64,000 bases of DNA from Ipomoea triloba (taxonomy: Eukaryota; Streptophyta; Magnoliopsida; Solanales; Convolvulaceae). Shown piece after piece: positions 34,537 to 46,654 of this stretch. Made by a program: the position numbers and the translations under genes. Each line of letters begins with the position of its first letter. Position 1 is the first letter of the stretch. The notes beneath the pieces are model-generated. The model was given only the letters and a program-made list of their open reading frames with translations, had not been told where the DNA came from and searched no databases. The stretch covers positions 30,841,540 to 30,905,539 of the forward strand of contig NC_044924.1 of the NCBI RefSeq assembly GCF_003576645.1, given 5' to 3'.

Positions 34537-34537
<1 letters not shown>
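32980..34537 (+). mobile_element. Complete non-autonomous Helitron
   Basis: It starts TCTACTATACTAATAAGAGC after a host A and ends with an ATTCGCGTTATGCGCGTAT hairpin region, then AAAACTAG before a host T. The 1558-bp length matches the complete copy at 52250-53817 (1568 bp). No Rep/helicase frame. Confidence 0.85.
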
Positions 34538-34572
<35 letters not shown>

Positions 34573-34898
34573 GCACTAAAAAAAATTAGGGAGGGAGGCC
34601 AGGGCCCCCTACCCCAAGGGATAGCTCCTCCGCCCCTGCCTGAAAGTCCGTGGGAAATACACCAACTCCTTGTTTGTCTGTCTTGATATCTGAACCCTAT
34701 GAAAATTGGTTTGACAACGTCAATGTATTGTTCCCAATCAATATATAGACGTTGTTGTCAAACCAATTTCAATATATAGACGTTGTCAAATAAGTCAGTG
34801 CACTGGTTGTCTGCCTGGCCTATATATTTACATTCATATTCCATCTATTGTACTTAAACTACCATACAGCCCGGAATTGAAAACTTAGTTTAATCGAA
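34538..34898 (+). promoter_or_regulatory. Upstream region of the 740-aa gene
   Basis: An AT tract (34539-34568) follows the Helitron. A TATATATTTA box lies at 34821-34830, about 70 bp before the start codon. Upstream of it, AAATTGGTTTGACAACGTC (34703-34721) is repeated in inverted form at 34748-34769, and ATATATAGACGTTG recurs directly, so the proximal promoter can form a stem-loop. Function is inferred from position only. Confidence 0.5.
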
Positions 34899-37121
34899 AT
34901 GAGTTACTACCTACCGCCGCCACTGAAATGTATGCCGGATGATGATTCTCCGATGCCAATTATAGGCGTTTATATAGCAGCTGCGTCTCTGGTATGCTCC
35001 ATTGCAATGTTCTTAAACTCATGTTTGACTTTCATTAACTCCTTTCCCAAGTTTAATGTCCGTTTCTCCGGCAATTTCTTCCCTCTCAATGCAACTTGGT
35101 TGACACTATTAGCTGTGGCTACCAAGCTGGCAACCGATCTCACAACTCCCAAGTTGTCTTACCTAGATAATCTGGTAAAACTTACCAACATGGTTTTCTT
35201 AATTGTGGCGATGAGTAATTTTTTCACCTCTCTGGGCTCTATGAATAACGTAGATATTGTAACCAACCTCACGGCTTTGAGCATATTGGTGATCACCGTG
35301 GTTGTCGATTTATACATCCAGCTAAGTTTCCGTGTGTTTGATGATCCCCTATCATCTCCGATAATCATCATCATTCAAATTGCTTTTTTGTTATGCACGT
35401 GGATGACAATTGTGAGTTCGGCTCTAGCAGTTCCAGCAATCAAGAAACGCGCAGAATCAAAGTATCAGAAGCTAGCTTCAGATGAGAGGCAGATGGAAGC
35501 TGGGCAACATTATAGAGTTGAAGAGCTGAGATTGAGCATTACAAAGTATTGGGTGATGGCAGCATCCGGTAGCCCCCAACTTCTGACGAAAAGGTTGGTC
35601 ACCTTTGTTTATACCAATATCATATGCCTATTTTCTGCCCTTATTTCATTTCTAGGACTTTTTACCTCGGAGTCTCTAGAAAATGAATCTGAATACAAGT
35701 GGTCGATCGAATTTATTTTAGTTTCACAATATTATGCTATGGTATTTCCAACTGCGGTCATAGCTACAATCTTCATGATTAGTGTGGCTGGTTACAAGTA
35801 TGAGAACATAGGGATCAGAATCAGTAGAGAAGAAGTCACAATTGAGTCTTATTGGACTGAAAAATTGGTTGAGTGGAGGCAGCGACCAATACTTATAAAG
35901 TTTAAGAGACGCACACTCAAAAAACTTATTCACAGCATAAAATCTTTGATTTTGACTTTCTGCATACTAATTCAGATTGTGAATATAATGTGGTGTAAGT
36001 TTTGTAGTGTTATCTCTTTTTACTCGGTGCTTCCATTAGTACTTTTAGTTAATACCTTAGGCAAATTAATTAAACATTATTTAGGTAAATTGTTCGGCAA
36101 AAAGAAAGTTTCAGAGGTAGATCGCCTCAATTGCTTTGTAATACTACTTGAAGGAGAAAAGCAATTCCCAAAAAAATTATTGAGAGGAATTATTAATAGG
36201 GTGGATAAACTTGTTGAGATGGGTAAGAAGCAAGGGCCACACAACCTATTTAATCTTCTCAATCAAAGTTTCTCTTTTGGTGGCGTGGTAGAATTTGATA
36301 GCAATCGAGTTCCAAGTCTGTTGTCTGGTGAACCTCCTAATTGTTGGACACTTCCAGTGGTAACACTAACAAGCATCGCCATTGCAATTCCTAACATTGC
36401 AAGTCGACATGTTGATTGGTTGGTAAGCAGTGCTAATGAAGGCCTTCGCTATGCAAGCCTCATAGATGTCTTGGATGAGAAATGTAGGTTGAAAAGCATT
36501 AAAAATGCAGCAGATGTTGTGTGGGTGGGAGTTGAGCTTCATAGAAAGTGGTTAGACATGGATCTTAAAAGAAAAACTGGAGAAATAAGTTCTGTTAAGG
36601 ATATTATTCAAGATCTTAATGATGTATCTGAAAGGATTGTTATGGAGTTTAGCTCTATGGAGAACATAATGATAGTGGAAAATCCACTGTATTGGCCTGC
36701 GAATGTTTTAGCTGCAAATTCAATGTACAGAATTACTCGAACCATTCTGCTATACTATGAAGATGGTGAGTGCCAAGCTGAAGAGTTGTTTAGGAAGTTA
36801 ATTTGCATGATTGCAAACATATTGGCTGCTTGTCTTACAAATTTGCCGCATATGATATATACTAAGTGCATAGGCAGTGCAATTGAGGAAAGACTAGAAA
36901 GTGTTCGGGATGCAGCTATAATTTTCGGGGAAACAGAAGATATTCTAAAATTGTTTGAAGAGCGTAAACTTTCAAGCATTGGTCCTAGTCAACCATTATG
37001 CATTGATGAATGGCGTGGATGGATTGAGCAACAAACAACAACAATTTCATCTTCTGCAACAAGCAATGGAGCATCTTCTGTAGAGTCCAATGAACATGTG
37101 GTTCTTCAAATGCAGGCTTGA
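34899..37121 (+). CDS. Multi-pass membrane protein of unknown function, 740 aa
   Basis: A single intact exon. The start has a purine at -3 (GAAATGAG) and lies ~70 bp below a TATA box. The N-terminal half is very hydrophobic. I count about eight likely membrane segments, near residues 22-45, 62-80, 92-110, 122-142, 150-176, 230-250, 272-298 and 345-385. Between them lies a charged loop (SKYQKLASDERQMEAG, residues ~188-203). The C-terminal ~340 residues are soluble and hold the best-conserved blocks shared with the broken paralogue: EGEKQFPKKLLRGII, GEPPNCWTLPVVTLTS, VVWVGVELHRKWLDMDL, ENPLYWPANVLAANSMYRI, PSQPLCIDEWRGWI. I know no characterised homologue; it looks like a plant-specific family. 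Three broken relatives lie in the window, suggesting local duplication and loss. Coding is supported by length and paralogue conservation, the role is unknown. Confidence 0.85.
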   Translation: MSYYLPPPLKCMPDDDSPMPIIGVYIAAASLVCSIAMFLNSCLTFINSFPKFNVRFSGNFFPLNATWLTLLAVATKLATDLTTPKLSYLDNLVKLTNMVFLIVAMSNFFTSLGSMNNVDIVTNLTALSILVITVVVDLYIQLSFRVFDDPLSSPIIIIIQIAFLLCTWMTIVSSALAVPAIKKRAESKYQKLASDERQMEAGQHYRVEELRLSITKYWVMAASGSPQLLTKRLVTFVYTNIICLFSALISFLGLFTSESLENESEYKWSIEFILVSQYYAMVFPTAVIATIFMISVAGYKYENIGIRISREEVTIESYWTEKLVEWRQRPILIKFKRRTLKKLIHSIKSLILTFCILIQIVNIMWCKFCSVISFYSVLPLVLLVNTLGKLIKHYLGKLFGKKKVSEVDRLNCFVILLEGEKQFPKKLLRGIINRVDKLVEMGKKQGPHNLFNLLNQSFSFGGVVEFDSNRVPSLLSGEPPNCWTLPVVTLTSIAIAIPNIASRHVDWLVSSANEGLRYASLIDVLDEKCRLKSIKNAADVVWVGVELHRKWLDMDLKRKTGEISSVKDIIQDLNDVSERIVMEFSSMENIMIVENPLYWPANVLAANSMYRITRTILLYYEDGECQAEELFRKLICMIANILAACLTNLPHMIYTKCIGSAIEERLESVRDAAIIFGETEDILKLFEERKLSSIGPSQPLCIDEWRGWIEQQTTTISSSATSNGASSVESNEHVVLQMQA

Positions 37122-38168
37122 TTTATACATGTCATATGTGTAATTGATGCTTATGTATGTGTGCTTTCTTAATTATATGTTACTTCAAATTCAGACATGA
37201 TTTGTTTGTGTGGTTTTATTATGTAAGATTCGTCATGTCGGATAATGTATTATAGTTGATTATAATATAATTTTCATTTAGAACCAATTTATAATGTAAG
37301 GAATATTATATGTTGTAGTGTTGGCTTGTGCTTTTGTTACATACCTTTTAAGTACATCATCATCCTCTCTCAGTACATCAATGCCTCCATTTGTATAATC
37401 ACATCCTAGTGCCATGGTGACTTCAAACTTTAATAAAAATGTGTATGGATCAAAACCTCAAAATGATAATTAATGGCAAGAAAAAAATACTAATAATAAA
37501 TTAAATGAAAGGAAAACAATGAATAATTATATATAACATTTATAAATGGGTCACATTATAGTAAAACATTAATAAATATTTTAATATTCTCCGACTTAGT
37601 ACATGTGATATCTTCTATAGATTGAAGACACCTCTAATTTGTGCAATATTCATAAATTCATAAGGGTCACTTAATTGAATATTGACTAGATCATGAGGAT
37701 TGCACATCATATCATTATACTACATGTTTTTTTTTATGTATCACGAGCCAAACTTTAGTTCAACACTTCGATCACTCCAATTTTTTGAAAAATCATTAAT
37801 CTCGATCAGTTTAAAGCTAAGCTTTAATTCTTGAGATAAAATAGAGTATTATCACATCACTATAATATACCTATATACAAAGCAATATGGATGGATTGGA
37901 TGATGGAGTAATCATAAATCACTTGGTTGCTAGGATATACACCGCTTGATTGGATGATGGAATAATCATAAATCACTTGGTTGCTAGGATATACACTGCT
38001 TGATTGGATGATGGAGTAATCGTAATTTAGGATGTCAATATGGATTACCTCTATTTGAATGGATATTGATTTGGATGATGGAATAATTATATACATTATT
38101 GCTTGATTGGATGATGGTATAATCATAAATCACTTGGTTGCTAGCATGTTGAATGATAGAATAATATA
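37122..38168. other. 3' flank and spacer of the membrane-protein gene
   Basis: The first ~135 bp are alignable with the copy at 38470-38610 and include the probable 3' UTR. The rest is AT-rich, with a minisatellite at 37885-38155. Confidence 0.5.
37885..38155. repeat. 54-bp minisatellite at the edge of a duplicated gene end
   Basis: Units containing TTGATTGGATGATGGAATAA followed by TCATAAATCACTTGGTTGCT occur about four times, some partial. The last unit abuts the duplicated gene end at 38169. Confidence 0.75.
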
Positions 38169-38610
38169 TTTGCTGCTTGTCTTACAAATTTGCCCCATAT
38201 GATATATACTAAGTGCATAAGCAGTGCAATTGAGGAAAGACTAGAAAGTGTTCGAGATGCAGCTAAAATTTTTGGGAAAACATAAGATATTCTAAAATTG
38301 TTTGAAGAGCATAAACTTTCAAACATTGGTCCTAGTCAACCATTAGGCATTGATGAATGGCGTGAATCGGTGGATGGATTGAGCAACAAGCAACAACAGT
38401 TTCATCTTCTGCAACAAGCAATGCAGCATCCTCTGTAGAGTCTAATGAACATGTGATTCTTCAAATGCAGGCTTGATTTATACATGTCATATGTGTAATT
38501 GATGCTTATGTATGCGTGCTTTCTTAATTACATGTTACTTCAAATTTCGACTTGATTTGGTTGTGTGGTTTTATTAGGTAGGATTCGTCGTTTCAAATAA
38601 TGTATAGGTA
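38169..38610 (+). pseudogene. Duplicated 3' end of the membrane-protein gene
   Basis: It matches 36824-37255, including the stop codon region and 3' flank, at over 90% by eye. The codon after GKT has become TAA (near 38284), and a 7-bp insertion near 38364 shifts the frame. It covers only the last ~100 codons. Confidence 0.85.
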
Positions 38611-38934
38611 ATCTAAAAACATAATAAGTTTCAGTCCAGGTTATATCCCTGGTTTATGTCCGTTTTTTCTGTTAATTTTTGTTGTACTTTATGCTATAAA
38701 AGATGTACTACATAATTTTTTGGACAAAAATATCCCTACCGTTATAACTTCTGTTATCTTTCACATTATAATTGACATGCACATGCGTACACAATATTTT
38801 TTCTTACATTCTTCAATGGTAAGTTTGAATTCATTTAGATTTTAATTAAATATTACCATAGTTATATTTAGTAATTTATCATTTCTATAATTCTTACTTA
38901 AATAATATTAATATGAATTCTACAATTATAAATA

Positions 38935-38965
<31 letters not shown>

Positions 38966-40230
38966 GGTACACATTATTATTTTTAAAAAATATTAATATT
39001 ATAAATGAGCAGCAACATAATGTATTTGCAGTTAATTGAGATAGGATTTTTAGATATCAATTTGTGAAAGTTGTTGAATTGAGATAGTTGAAATCACGTA
39101 TTATGTATATCCATATATGAATATGAATTTATAATGGATATATCTCTAATTAGAAGAAGACTACATTAAAATAAATTTTATTCATTTTCAAAGACTAAAA
39201 AGTTGTAATACAACGTTGAGTACCCTTAAAATTAATATATTCATCACAATGAATTTGAATTTCTTGTGTTAATTTCAAATACATACACAACAAAAATTTT
39301 ACTCGAATATCTATGAAACTTCGACAACTCAAAAAAATGCATTATATCTATTTCAAATTGATTTACTAATTGGGTTTAAATATTGCGTAGAAAAAACTAG
39401 TTATAATATAATTGTCATGGTTGGGAGCTACGTCCTCATTAGTTATTCCTTTAGTTAGACTATAATTGGGACCGAAAATTGATTATTTAGTATACCCAAC
39501 TAATGGTTGGAATTATATTTTCATTATTTTGTTGGTCAAATCAATTATGAGTGTGTATGTCATTAATTTCGCTGAAGAATATTTTAATAAGTGGGAGTGA
39601 TCATTTAGAAAAAGATCATTAAGATGCTCCACTAAAGATTCCACAAGTATTAATCTTGTATTTGTTCATATATAAATTCATAAGTTCAAATTATTGAACA
39701 TTTCGTTGTGCAACATATTTATGAAAATGTTGTAACAATATTAAGGAGTTTATTAGAACAAAAACATTTAACTTGTGGTGTATTGTTATTTAAGTAAATT
39801 TTTTAGCATTTAATAGTCTTTAGTTTCTTCAAAATTGATCCTGTGTCATTTTGGTTTGTAAGGCTCAAGACAATTTTGAGACATAAAAGTAGGACTCATA
39901 ATGTTCAGTTCATTTTGAGGTGGACTTTTGAGATTATTTGGAAAGTTACGGTGTATGTTTAACATTCCAACTTTTGGACTTAGAGTTTTGGTTTATTGTC
40001 TAAGTTGTTGAAATGCTTCTATGACTAAACTATCTTTTGACTATTTTGATGAGTGGGTGTGACAGATGTGTCAACTCCAAGCTCTTGGCTGTTAGAGGTA
40101 GTGTTTAATAAATCACTAGTCATGGAATATAGTTAGCATTATGCTAACATTAAAAGATCTCTACTTAAGGCATAGTTAACATTAAGGATCTTAGAGATCA
40201 TACAATGTACTCTTTTGTACAATTTGGATG
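38611..40230. other. 1.6-kb AT-rich non-coding stretch
   Basis: No gene seen. It has an AT microsatellite at 38938-38966. The section 39830-40080 is somewhat richer in G but has no supported frame. Confidence 0.45.
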
Positions 40231-40439
40231 ATTTTATTTTTTAAGTTGTGCATATATATGAGAAGGAAAGAGAGGCGGAGAGGCCGAGTTGAAAGACTCG
40301 GTGGAAGGCACGATGATGCGGCGAAGGTCAGCCGATGAGGAGTTGGTTGGCCGAGAGTTTGTTATAGAGGTGACAAGGCAGCTGAAGATCTTAGACTGAG
40401 AGTGATTGAACAGAGCCATTAAAACAATTAATTACCATG

Positions 40440-40886
40440 GAGAAAAAAAGGATAAACCGAGGGAAACGACAAAGGGGAGTCGGCCCGAACCGATCTATGG
40501 GCCGTGGCCGAGGTAAGGAAGGCGGGGTGTGAAAGGTAGTTATGGAATTTCCTAAAGGTGTTTTAGAAAGTTTCCCTAAAGGCCAGGGCGGTTGGGTGCG
40601 AGAATTAGGCGGAAGATATGGTAGGAAGATAAAAGTAAATCAGGAAAATATCCAAATGTAATAAAGGAAGAATTCCTAAACGTAAATATGGTACTTTAAG
40701 GTTACCAAAGGGAGAAATCCCTCATAGCTTGTATAAATAGGGGTTTTAGGTCTTGAAAAAAAAAGCTAGGCAATTCATAATACACAAAGAGCCGACACGC
40801 TGCTCTAATTTCACCCCATAATACTTAGTCGATTTTCCGGTAGTGTTGGTCTGCCGTTCAACCATCCGTGGTTGATAAAACCAACA
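40440..40886 (+). repeat. LTR-like segment of a gypsy-like element
   Basis: It contains a TATAAATAGGGG promoter element at 40733 and ends CCAACA followed by TTGACGTCGTCTGTGGGG. That is the usual end of a plant gypsy LTR plus primer-binding region (normally TTGGCGCCGTCTGTGG). The left boundary is uncertain and may reach back to about 40240. The partner LTR was not found. Confidence 0.6.
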
Positions 40887-40954
40887 TTGACGTCGTCTGT
40901 GGGGATCGATCAAAAGGTTGTCTGGTGCTAACTGAGTAAGAAAGTTGAAAGTAC

Positions 40955-42234
40955 GTAGCAATAGTGACCACCTAACTATATCCTCGCAAGTGCACGAATC
41001 ACTGTAGTAACAGTGTGCAAAAGCAAGGGTCAAACCCACAGGGAATTGATACTATGCAATTTAAATACTTGAAAATAATTGACTCAATGATTTAAAGTGC
41101 AATAAATGTGGTACCAAAAAGTGATAACTAAATCAAACGCTATGTAGAAAAAAAAAAAAAAACAAGAACCGAAATAAGCAATTGAAAACCTTGACAATAA
41201 GATTGCAAATAAGTAAGAAATAACAAAGAGAAAAGTAACTCTAAGATCATGAATAAACTACCATTATAATAAGGGAATTTCGACTAGCAAATAATCGAGC
41301 ACTTAAGACTGTGTTTAGCATTGTAAAATCATACCGTAGGCATTAAGATTGTAGACACCAAACAGTAGCAGTATAGTTCATACTAACACAGCATTGTAAT
41401 TCATACGAATATAATGAAACAGTAATAATGTACTTCATGCTAACATAATGAGTTGAAATGATAATGACTAATATTTTCTAAACTCAAATTTAAAGCATAA
41501 TAAAGGAAATGAAAATAGCTAAAGCCAATTAGGCACTAAAATCAAAGCTACACAAAACAATAAAAAATTGCAAATTGAGAATTGAAGAGTCAGAGTGACA
41601 TAAGGCAAAGTGAAAACAAAGAAGAAAGCAAAACCCAAAATTAGATGCCAATTGCCAGCTATTGCGATTTAGAATCTTTTAGCGTCAACGGAATTCGCCG
41701 CCCAGACAGGTCGCCGGCGATCCAGTCACCTGCTACTGCCGACCACAAGCTCCGCACCGCCGAACCTTGCTGCCGTCGGAATCAAGCTTAGCCGCACCAG
41801 ACACGTCGCCGATCGGAAAATCTCTTCGCTCGACGCCACCGGAATTTGTCCGAGACCGAATTGATGATCTCTTCTCTTCGCAAAAGCCCTCCATTTATAC
41901 TGTCAGCTTCAACTATTCCTCCGAGTCTCTCTGCTAAACGATCGAATCTCCCCAAAGTTCGGACTCGTTGACGCTGTCGGCACCGCTGGATCAAAACTGC
42001 TTCTTTCGTCACTCGAACGTCATTTGCCGGAATGAATGGATTAGAATAGCTTAGTTTACTGGCTCTAATAGTAGGCTGATATACATTTAACAAAAGCTGA
42101 ACAAAAAAAAAATTAAAAAAACTAAAAAAACTCAACCAATATTGATTATTAAACAAATAAAAATAAATGCATAATTAACTAAATTACTAATGAATAATAA
42201 AAAGAATTTATAAAAATTAACAATAAAAAAAAAG
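40955..42234. mobile_element. 1.3-kb insertion between gypsy LTR and gag
   Basis: It begins around ACCTAACTATATCCTCGCAA, a wording common at ends of plant repeats, and has A-rich stretches plus a GC-rich block (41690-42030) without a supported frame. It separates the LTR/primer region from the gag start. Class and exact ends are unknown. Confidence 0.4.
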
Positions 42235-43640
42235 ATGTTTATCACCACCAAGAGTCGTCAAGGTCAAGGTATGACGCAACTTCAAGTGTAAATGAATGGT
42301 ACTGTGGAACAAACCGTCTCTCTGGGGGGATCTGCGAGAGCAGTTGTCCCGACCCCGTACTGGTGATCTGCAGGAGCAGCTCAGCTGCCAGAATTCCCGC
42401 GCTCAAAGTGAGTAAGTACGAGTAGAGGTCCCTGTTGTTGAGGAGGTCCGAGCGGAAGTGCCTCCACCTCTACCACTTGAACCTGAAAGACCTGGAAATC
42501 TCGAGGAACTCACCTGAATGGTAGACTTGTACGAGCAAAAGCTACGCCTTCGTGAGGGGGGTACACCTCGGCAGCAATAGTAGCCTCGGTCTATTCGACC
42601 GGTGGAGCAAGAAAGATTTGCCGCTTCACGTCAATCTCCAATTCGAGAAGATACCAAGAGAGGACGATCCCAATGAGCCTAGAAATAGGAGAAAGCGAAG
42701 GTATGACAAGGTTCAAAGGCAAATCGAAGAGCACTCAGTCCATGAAAGTAATGGAGAATCCCCGACTGACAGAGGTCGAGTACCGGAGGACGTTGCTGCA
42801 TTGGCCAGGCGGTCCAGCACTTGCAAAATTAGGTGGACGGAAAAACGGGAGTTGCTCGATCTTTCCAGAAGACGAGCCCATTCTCTCGGGAGATCATGGC
42901 TTACAAGACCTCGGAAAAATTCAAGTTACCTGAGAACCTGACGTGTGATAGAATAGGCGACCCCTAGGAGCACATTATCGGTTTCCAGGCTCAGATGCAA
43001 ATCCATGGAGCGGAAGGTCCTTTGATGTGTAAGGCCTTCCTGTCTACATTAGTCGGATCAGTGCCAAGGTAGTGCATGAACTTGCTCGCGCACTTAGTGA
43101 GCAGTTTCGAGCAGTTGGCCGAGTTATTCTTAACCAATTATGCCGCCAATCTGCAGCCTGAGAAGAACTTCATGTATCTGTCCGGAATCAAGCAAGACCC
43201 TAAGGAGCCACTTAGGTCGTTCTTGGCTAGATGGCAGAAAGAGGTGCAAGCCGTTGATGATTTAGAGGATAACACGATGCTAATCATGTTCATGGAGAAC
43301 TTAAGGTTGGGAAAGCTGTATACCAACCTCCAAACCGACTGGCCGACCTCATATGCTCACGCCATCCAGAGGGCAAATCGAGATGACGACGCAGAGGAAG
43401 CGATCAAGTAGAAAAGGATCTAAGAGGGAGGGTCGTTCCAGCCCAAGAAACCTCGTGTAGAGGAACAGCGGACTGGAAGGTTTTGTAAGAGTCGGCTAGG
43501 CCACTAAGAGACGGGTCGGAACTCTGAAAGATCGGGTGTCCCACCGTTTTGCCAACAGTTGGTGGTGGTCCAAGAAGTTCAACCTTTACCCAAGGCGATG
43601 CTGAGTACTAAGCCCGAGGTTGTGGGTCAAGGAATAGCCT
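42235..43640 (+). pseudogene. Degenerate gypsy-type gag
   Basis: Several broken frames read as a gag: an N-terminal region of tandem LREQL-like repeats (42320-42420), an Arg-rich stretch, KFKLPENLTCDRIGDP near 42920, then the gag domain at 43076-43411 (SSFEQLAELFLTNYAANLQP, RSFLARWQKEVQAVDDLED). Stops occur near 42966, 43068 and 43409. It is related to, but distinct from, the gag at 7655-9590. Confidence 0.7.
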
Positions 43641-43644
43641 AAAG

Positions 43645-44040
43645 TTGTTATTAGGCTATTCGTGAGTTCTCAGGAATAGCCTAGAAGACGGATAATATGC
43701 GCAGAGTACACACTCCCTGTTGGCCAAGGGTTTAGCCACGCCCGTGGCCACTGGGCAGTGTGCCTTCGTTTTCTGGCCACGGGTTTGACCACGGGCGTGC
43801 CCACACCCATGGCCAGCCTTCCTTGCTTGTATTTAACCCCGTTTTCAGCCATTTCAACTCGGTCTCGACCCATTTTAGAACCCTAACTTCTCTCTTTCAT
43901 TTTCTTTGATATTTTTAAGATAGATTAGGTTTATATTTAGGTTCCTAAACATTTTAGAAGCTTGGATTTAAGCTTTTAAACTTGGATTTCAAGGATTTCA
44001 TATCCATTTTCGCTAGATAATAAGTTCTTCTTCTCTTTAT
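43645..44040 (+). repeat. Possible LTR fragment with CACGGGCGTGGCC palindromes
   Basis: The block GGCCACGGGTTTGACCACGG and its relatives CCACGCCCGTGGCC alternate at 43710-43820, followed by TTTAACCCCGTTTTCAGCC and a CTTGCAATTT-type leader. This wording is typical of some plant gypsy LTRs, but no partner or ends are visible. Confidence 0.35.
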
Positions 44041-45148
44041 TTCATTCCTTGCAATTTACTTTTTTTTTGTTTTATTGCTTTGATCTTTATCTTGTGTTTG
44101 TTATGGAATTCCTTGTTGATTATGAATCTTGTGATATTTTCATTATTCTTATGTGTGATTAGTTCTCTTTGGAGGGAGGTAGGAATGTTGGTTAGGTATT
44201 TGATGGATGATTTTGAGAATGATATCCGATGTAAGGATATCCTCTTACACATCCACTCACCAAAAAGACTACTTCATCATACATTAATCATGATTATGAT
44301 ATAATTTTTAAAAAAAGTTGTTGAAAATTTGTAAGTTTTTACTATGAAGTTACAATATTGATTTTGTAAATATATTATGTACCTACATATTTTATAATTT
44401 TTAGAAACAGTGCTTTTAGTGGCACTATTTCTTTCTTACAATTCGAAACAACTTTAGTGTTGCAAGTACATAATATGTTAATTACAAATACACAATTAAT
44501 TAATTATTAGCTCATAAAATCAATACATTAAGTTCATAACAGAAAATCATGATTATATATTAAACACTTATTTAAAACTACATTTATATGTAATTGTAAT
44601 AATAAACAAAAAAAAAATTCAATATATTTTTCATTTGTAAATTCTTTCATTTTTTATATTAATTGTAGGATTTATAATGTGTTGTGTGTGGTAATAATCA
44701 TTTAAATTGATTAATTAATTTATATGTTTTTCAATTAATTATGAAAAGTAAGAAAATATAATCTTTTATAAATTATATAGTCAATGTAGTCTAAAAGTTT
44801 CAATTGTGCGTCATCATATTCAAGTTTAGCTAAAAATACATATTGGTAATCTAATTAAAATAGAAAGCATTTATGAATATATCATATTAATAGGGATGCT
44901 ATGTAATTTAATCAAACCATTTCATATTTTATCATAAATATTTTTATCGTATTTTAAAATTTTTAAAAACCCCGCTTACCGAAATTCCTAGATTTGCCCC
45001 TGAAATTATGTACGTATAATTATCATATTATATGTCATGTTTAACAAATTATGTACCTATAAATAAATTATATTAAATATACATAATATATAAACACATA
45101 ATATATTAATTGCAATGCATAAATGACATGATCCACCATACATAGTAT
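44041..45148. other. 1.1-kb AT-rich non-coding stretch
   Basis: No gene, RNA gene or repeat boundary recognised. Confidence 0.45.
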
Positions 45149-45665
45149 CACAAATTTTACTGTGGACCGCGATCCACAATGGATTGTGCAGTGGTCCATG
45201 TATCAAAATGACGTCGTTTTGATTAATGAAAACAAACGGCCGAAACATCTCCGTTCCACGCGCCGTTAACTTTCAGTTTATCTATACTGCAGTTTCCTTT
45301 CAACACAATTGCAGTTTCCTTTCAACACAAATGCAGTTCCCTTTCATCACAACTACAGTTCATTTTCAACACAACTACAATTTCTTTTATAATACACTGC
45401 AGTTCCCTTTCAATACAACTACAATATCATTTCGATATAACTACAGTTTCAATGGACAATATACACTCAAATATGTGAAACTGTTATTCAGTTTCATTTC
45501 ATATACACTGGAGTTTACTTTCAACACAACTACAGTTTCATTTTGATATAGCTATAATTTCATTTGATAATATAAAAACAAATGTGAGGCAGTATCTTTT
45601 GAGATGAACTGTAGTTCCCTTTACGGAGCTCCGTTTCTTTACTTAATGAAACAACGACGTTTTAC

Positions 45666-46373
45666 GGGCAATTTATATCGTGGACCAGGGTGCACAATGC
45701 ATTGTGCACCCCGTACCAAAACGACGTTGTTTTGGTCATTTTAATTAACAGTTTATTTTTTTTTTAAATCGCGTTTCCCGTTTCGGCCAGTCTGTGTATT
45801 TTTGTTAATATTCTGTGTATTCTTTGAAGGCATTCTGTGTATTTTATACTACGATTCTATCTATTTATGTTAGGGGTACTTAAATATAGGTTGTGACGTG
45901 TTTTGTGTATTCGAATGTTAGGAGGATGATTTTTGTGTAGTTGTGTCAATATTCTATGTATTTCTTCAAGTCATTATGTGTATTCTAGACAACGATTTTG
46001 TATATTCATGTAGTGGTACTTAAACGCATGGATGATGTGTTTGTGTATTTGGTGTTTTCATTTTCTGTATATTCTTTGAAGGCATTCTGTGTATTGTAGA
46101 CTACGATTCTGTGTATTCTAACATGGGTACTTAAACATAGGTTGTGACGTATTTTTTGTATTCGAATGTTAGGAGGATGATTTCTGTGTAATTGTGTCAA
46201 TATTCTGTGTATTCTTTCAAATCATTCTGTTTATTCTTGACAAGGATTCTGTGCATTCCCTGAAGTCATTTCATGGAGTCATTCTCGTCCACCCTCAACT
46301 AACATTCAAAACGACGTCGTTCCGGACCAGAATCTATATTGCACCGTGGATCCTGGTCCATGATATAACGGTT
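45666..46373. mobile_element. MULE-type MITE E2, nested in E1
   Basis: Ends GGGCAATTTATATCGTGGACC and inverse AACCGTTATATCATGGACC, each followed by a palindromic block and ACGACGT(T/C)GTTTT. The core repeats ATTCTGTGTATTCTTTGAAG and relatives. The 9-bp flanks ACGTTTTAC / GCGTTTTAT match at seven positions. Confidence 0.7.
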
Positions 46374-46407
46374 GCGTTTTATGACCATGATCCACAATGC
46401 ATTGGAT

Positions 46408-46593
46408 CAGGGTCGTATCTGAGCATGTCTAACATGTGCGGCCGCACAGGGCCCCCAATTTTTGGGGGCCCCATATTTAAAAAATATATATTTATATGTA
46501 TATATAGTTTACAAAAATTTAGGCTAAATGTATGTAGATTGGACCAATTTGTGACAAGATGAAATTGAGCCCAATTGACAATTGCTTTAAAAA

Positions 46594-46654
<61 letters not shown>

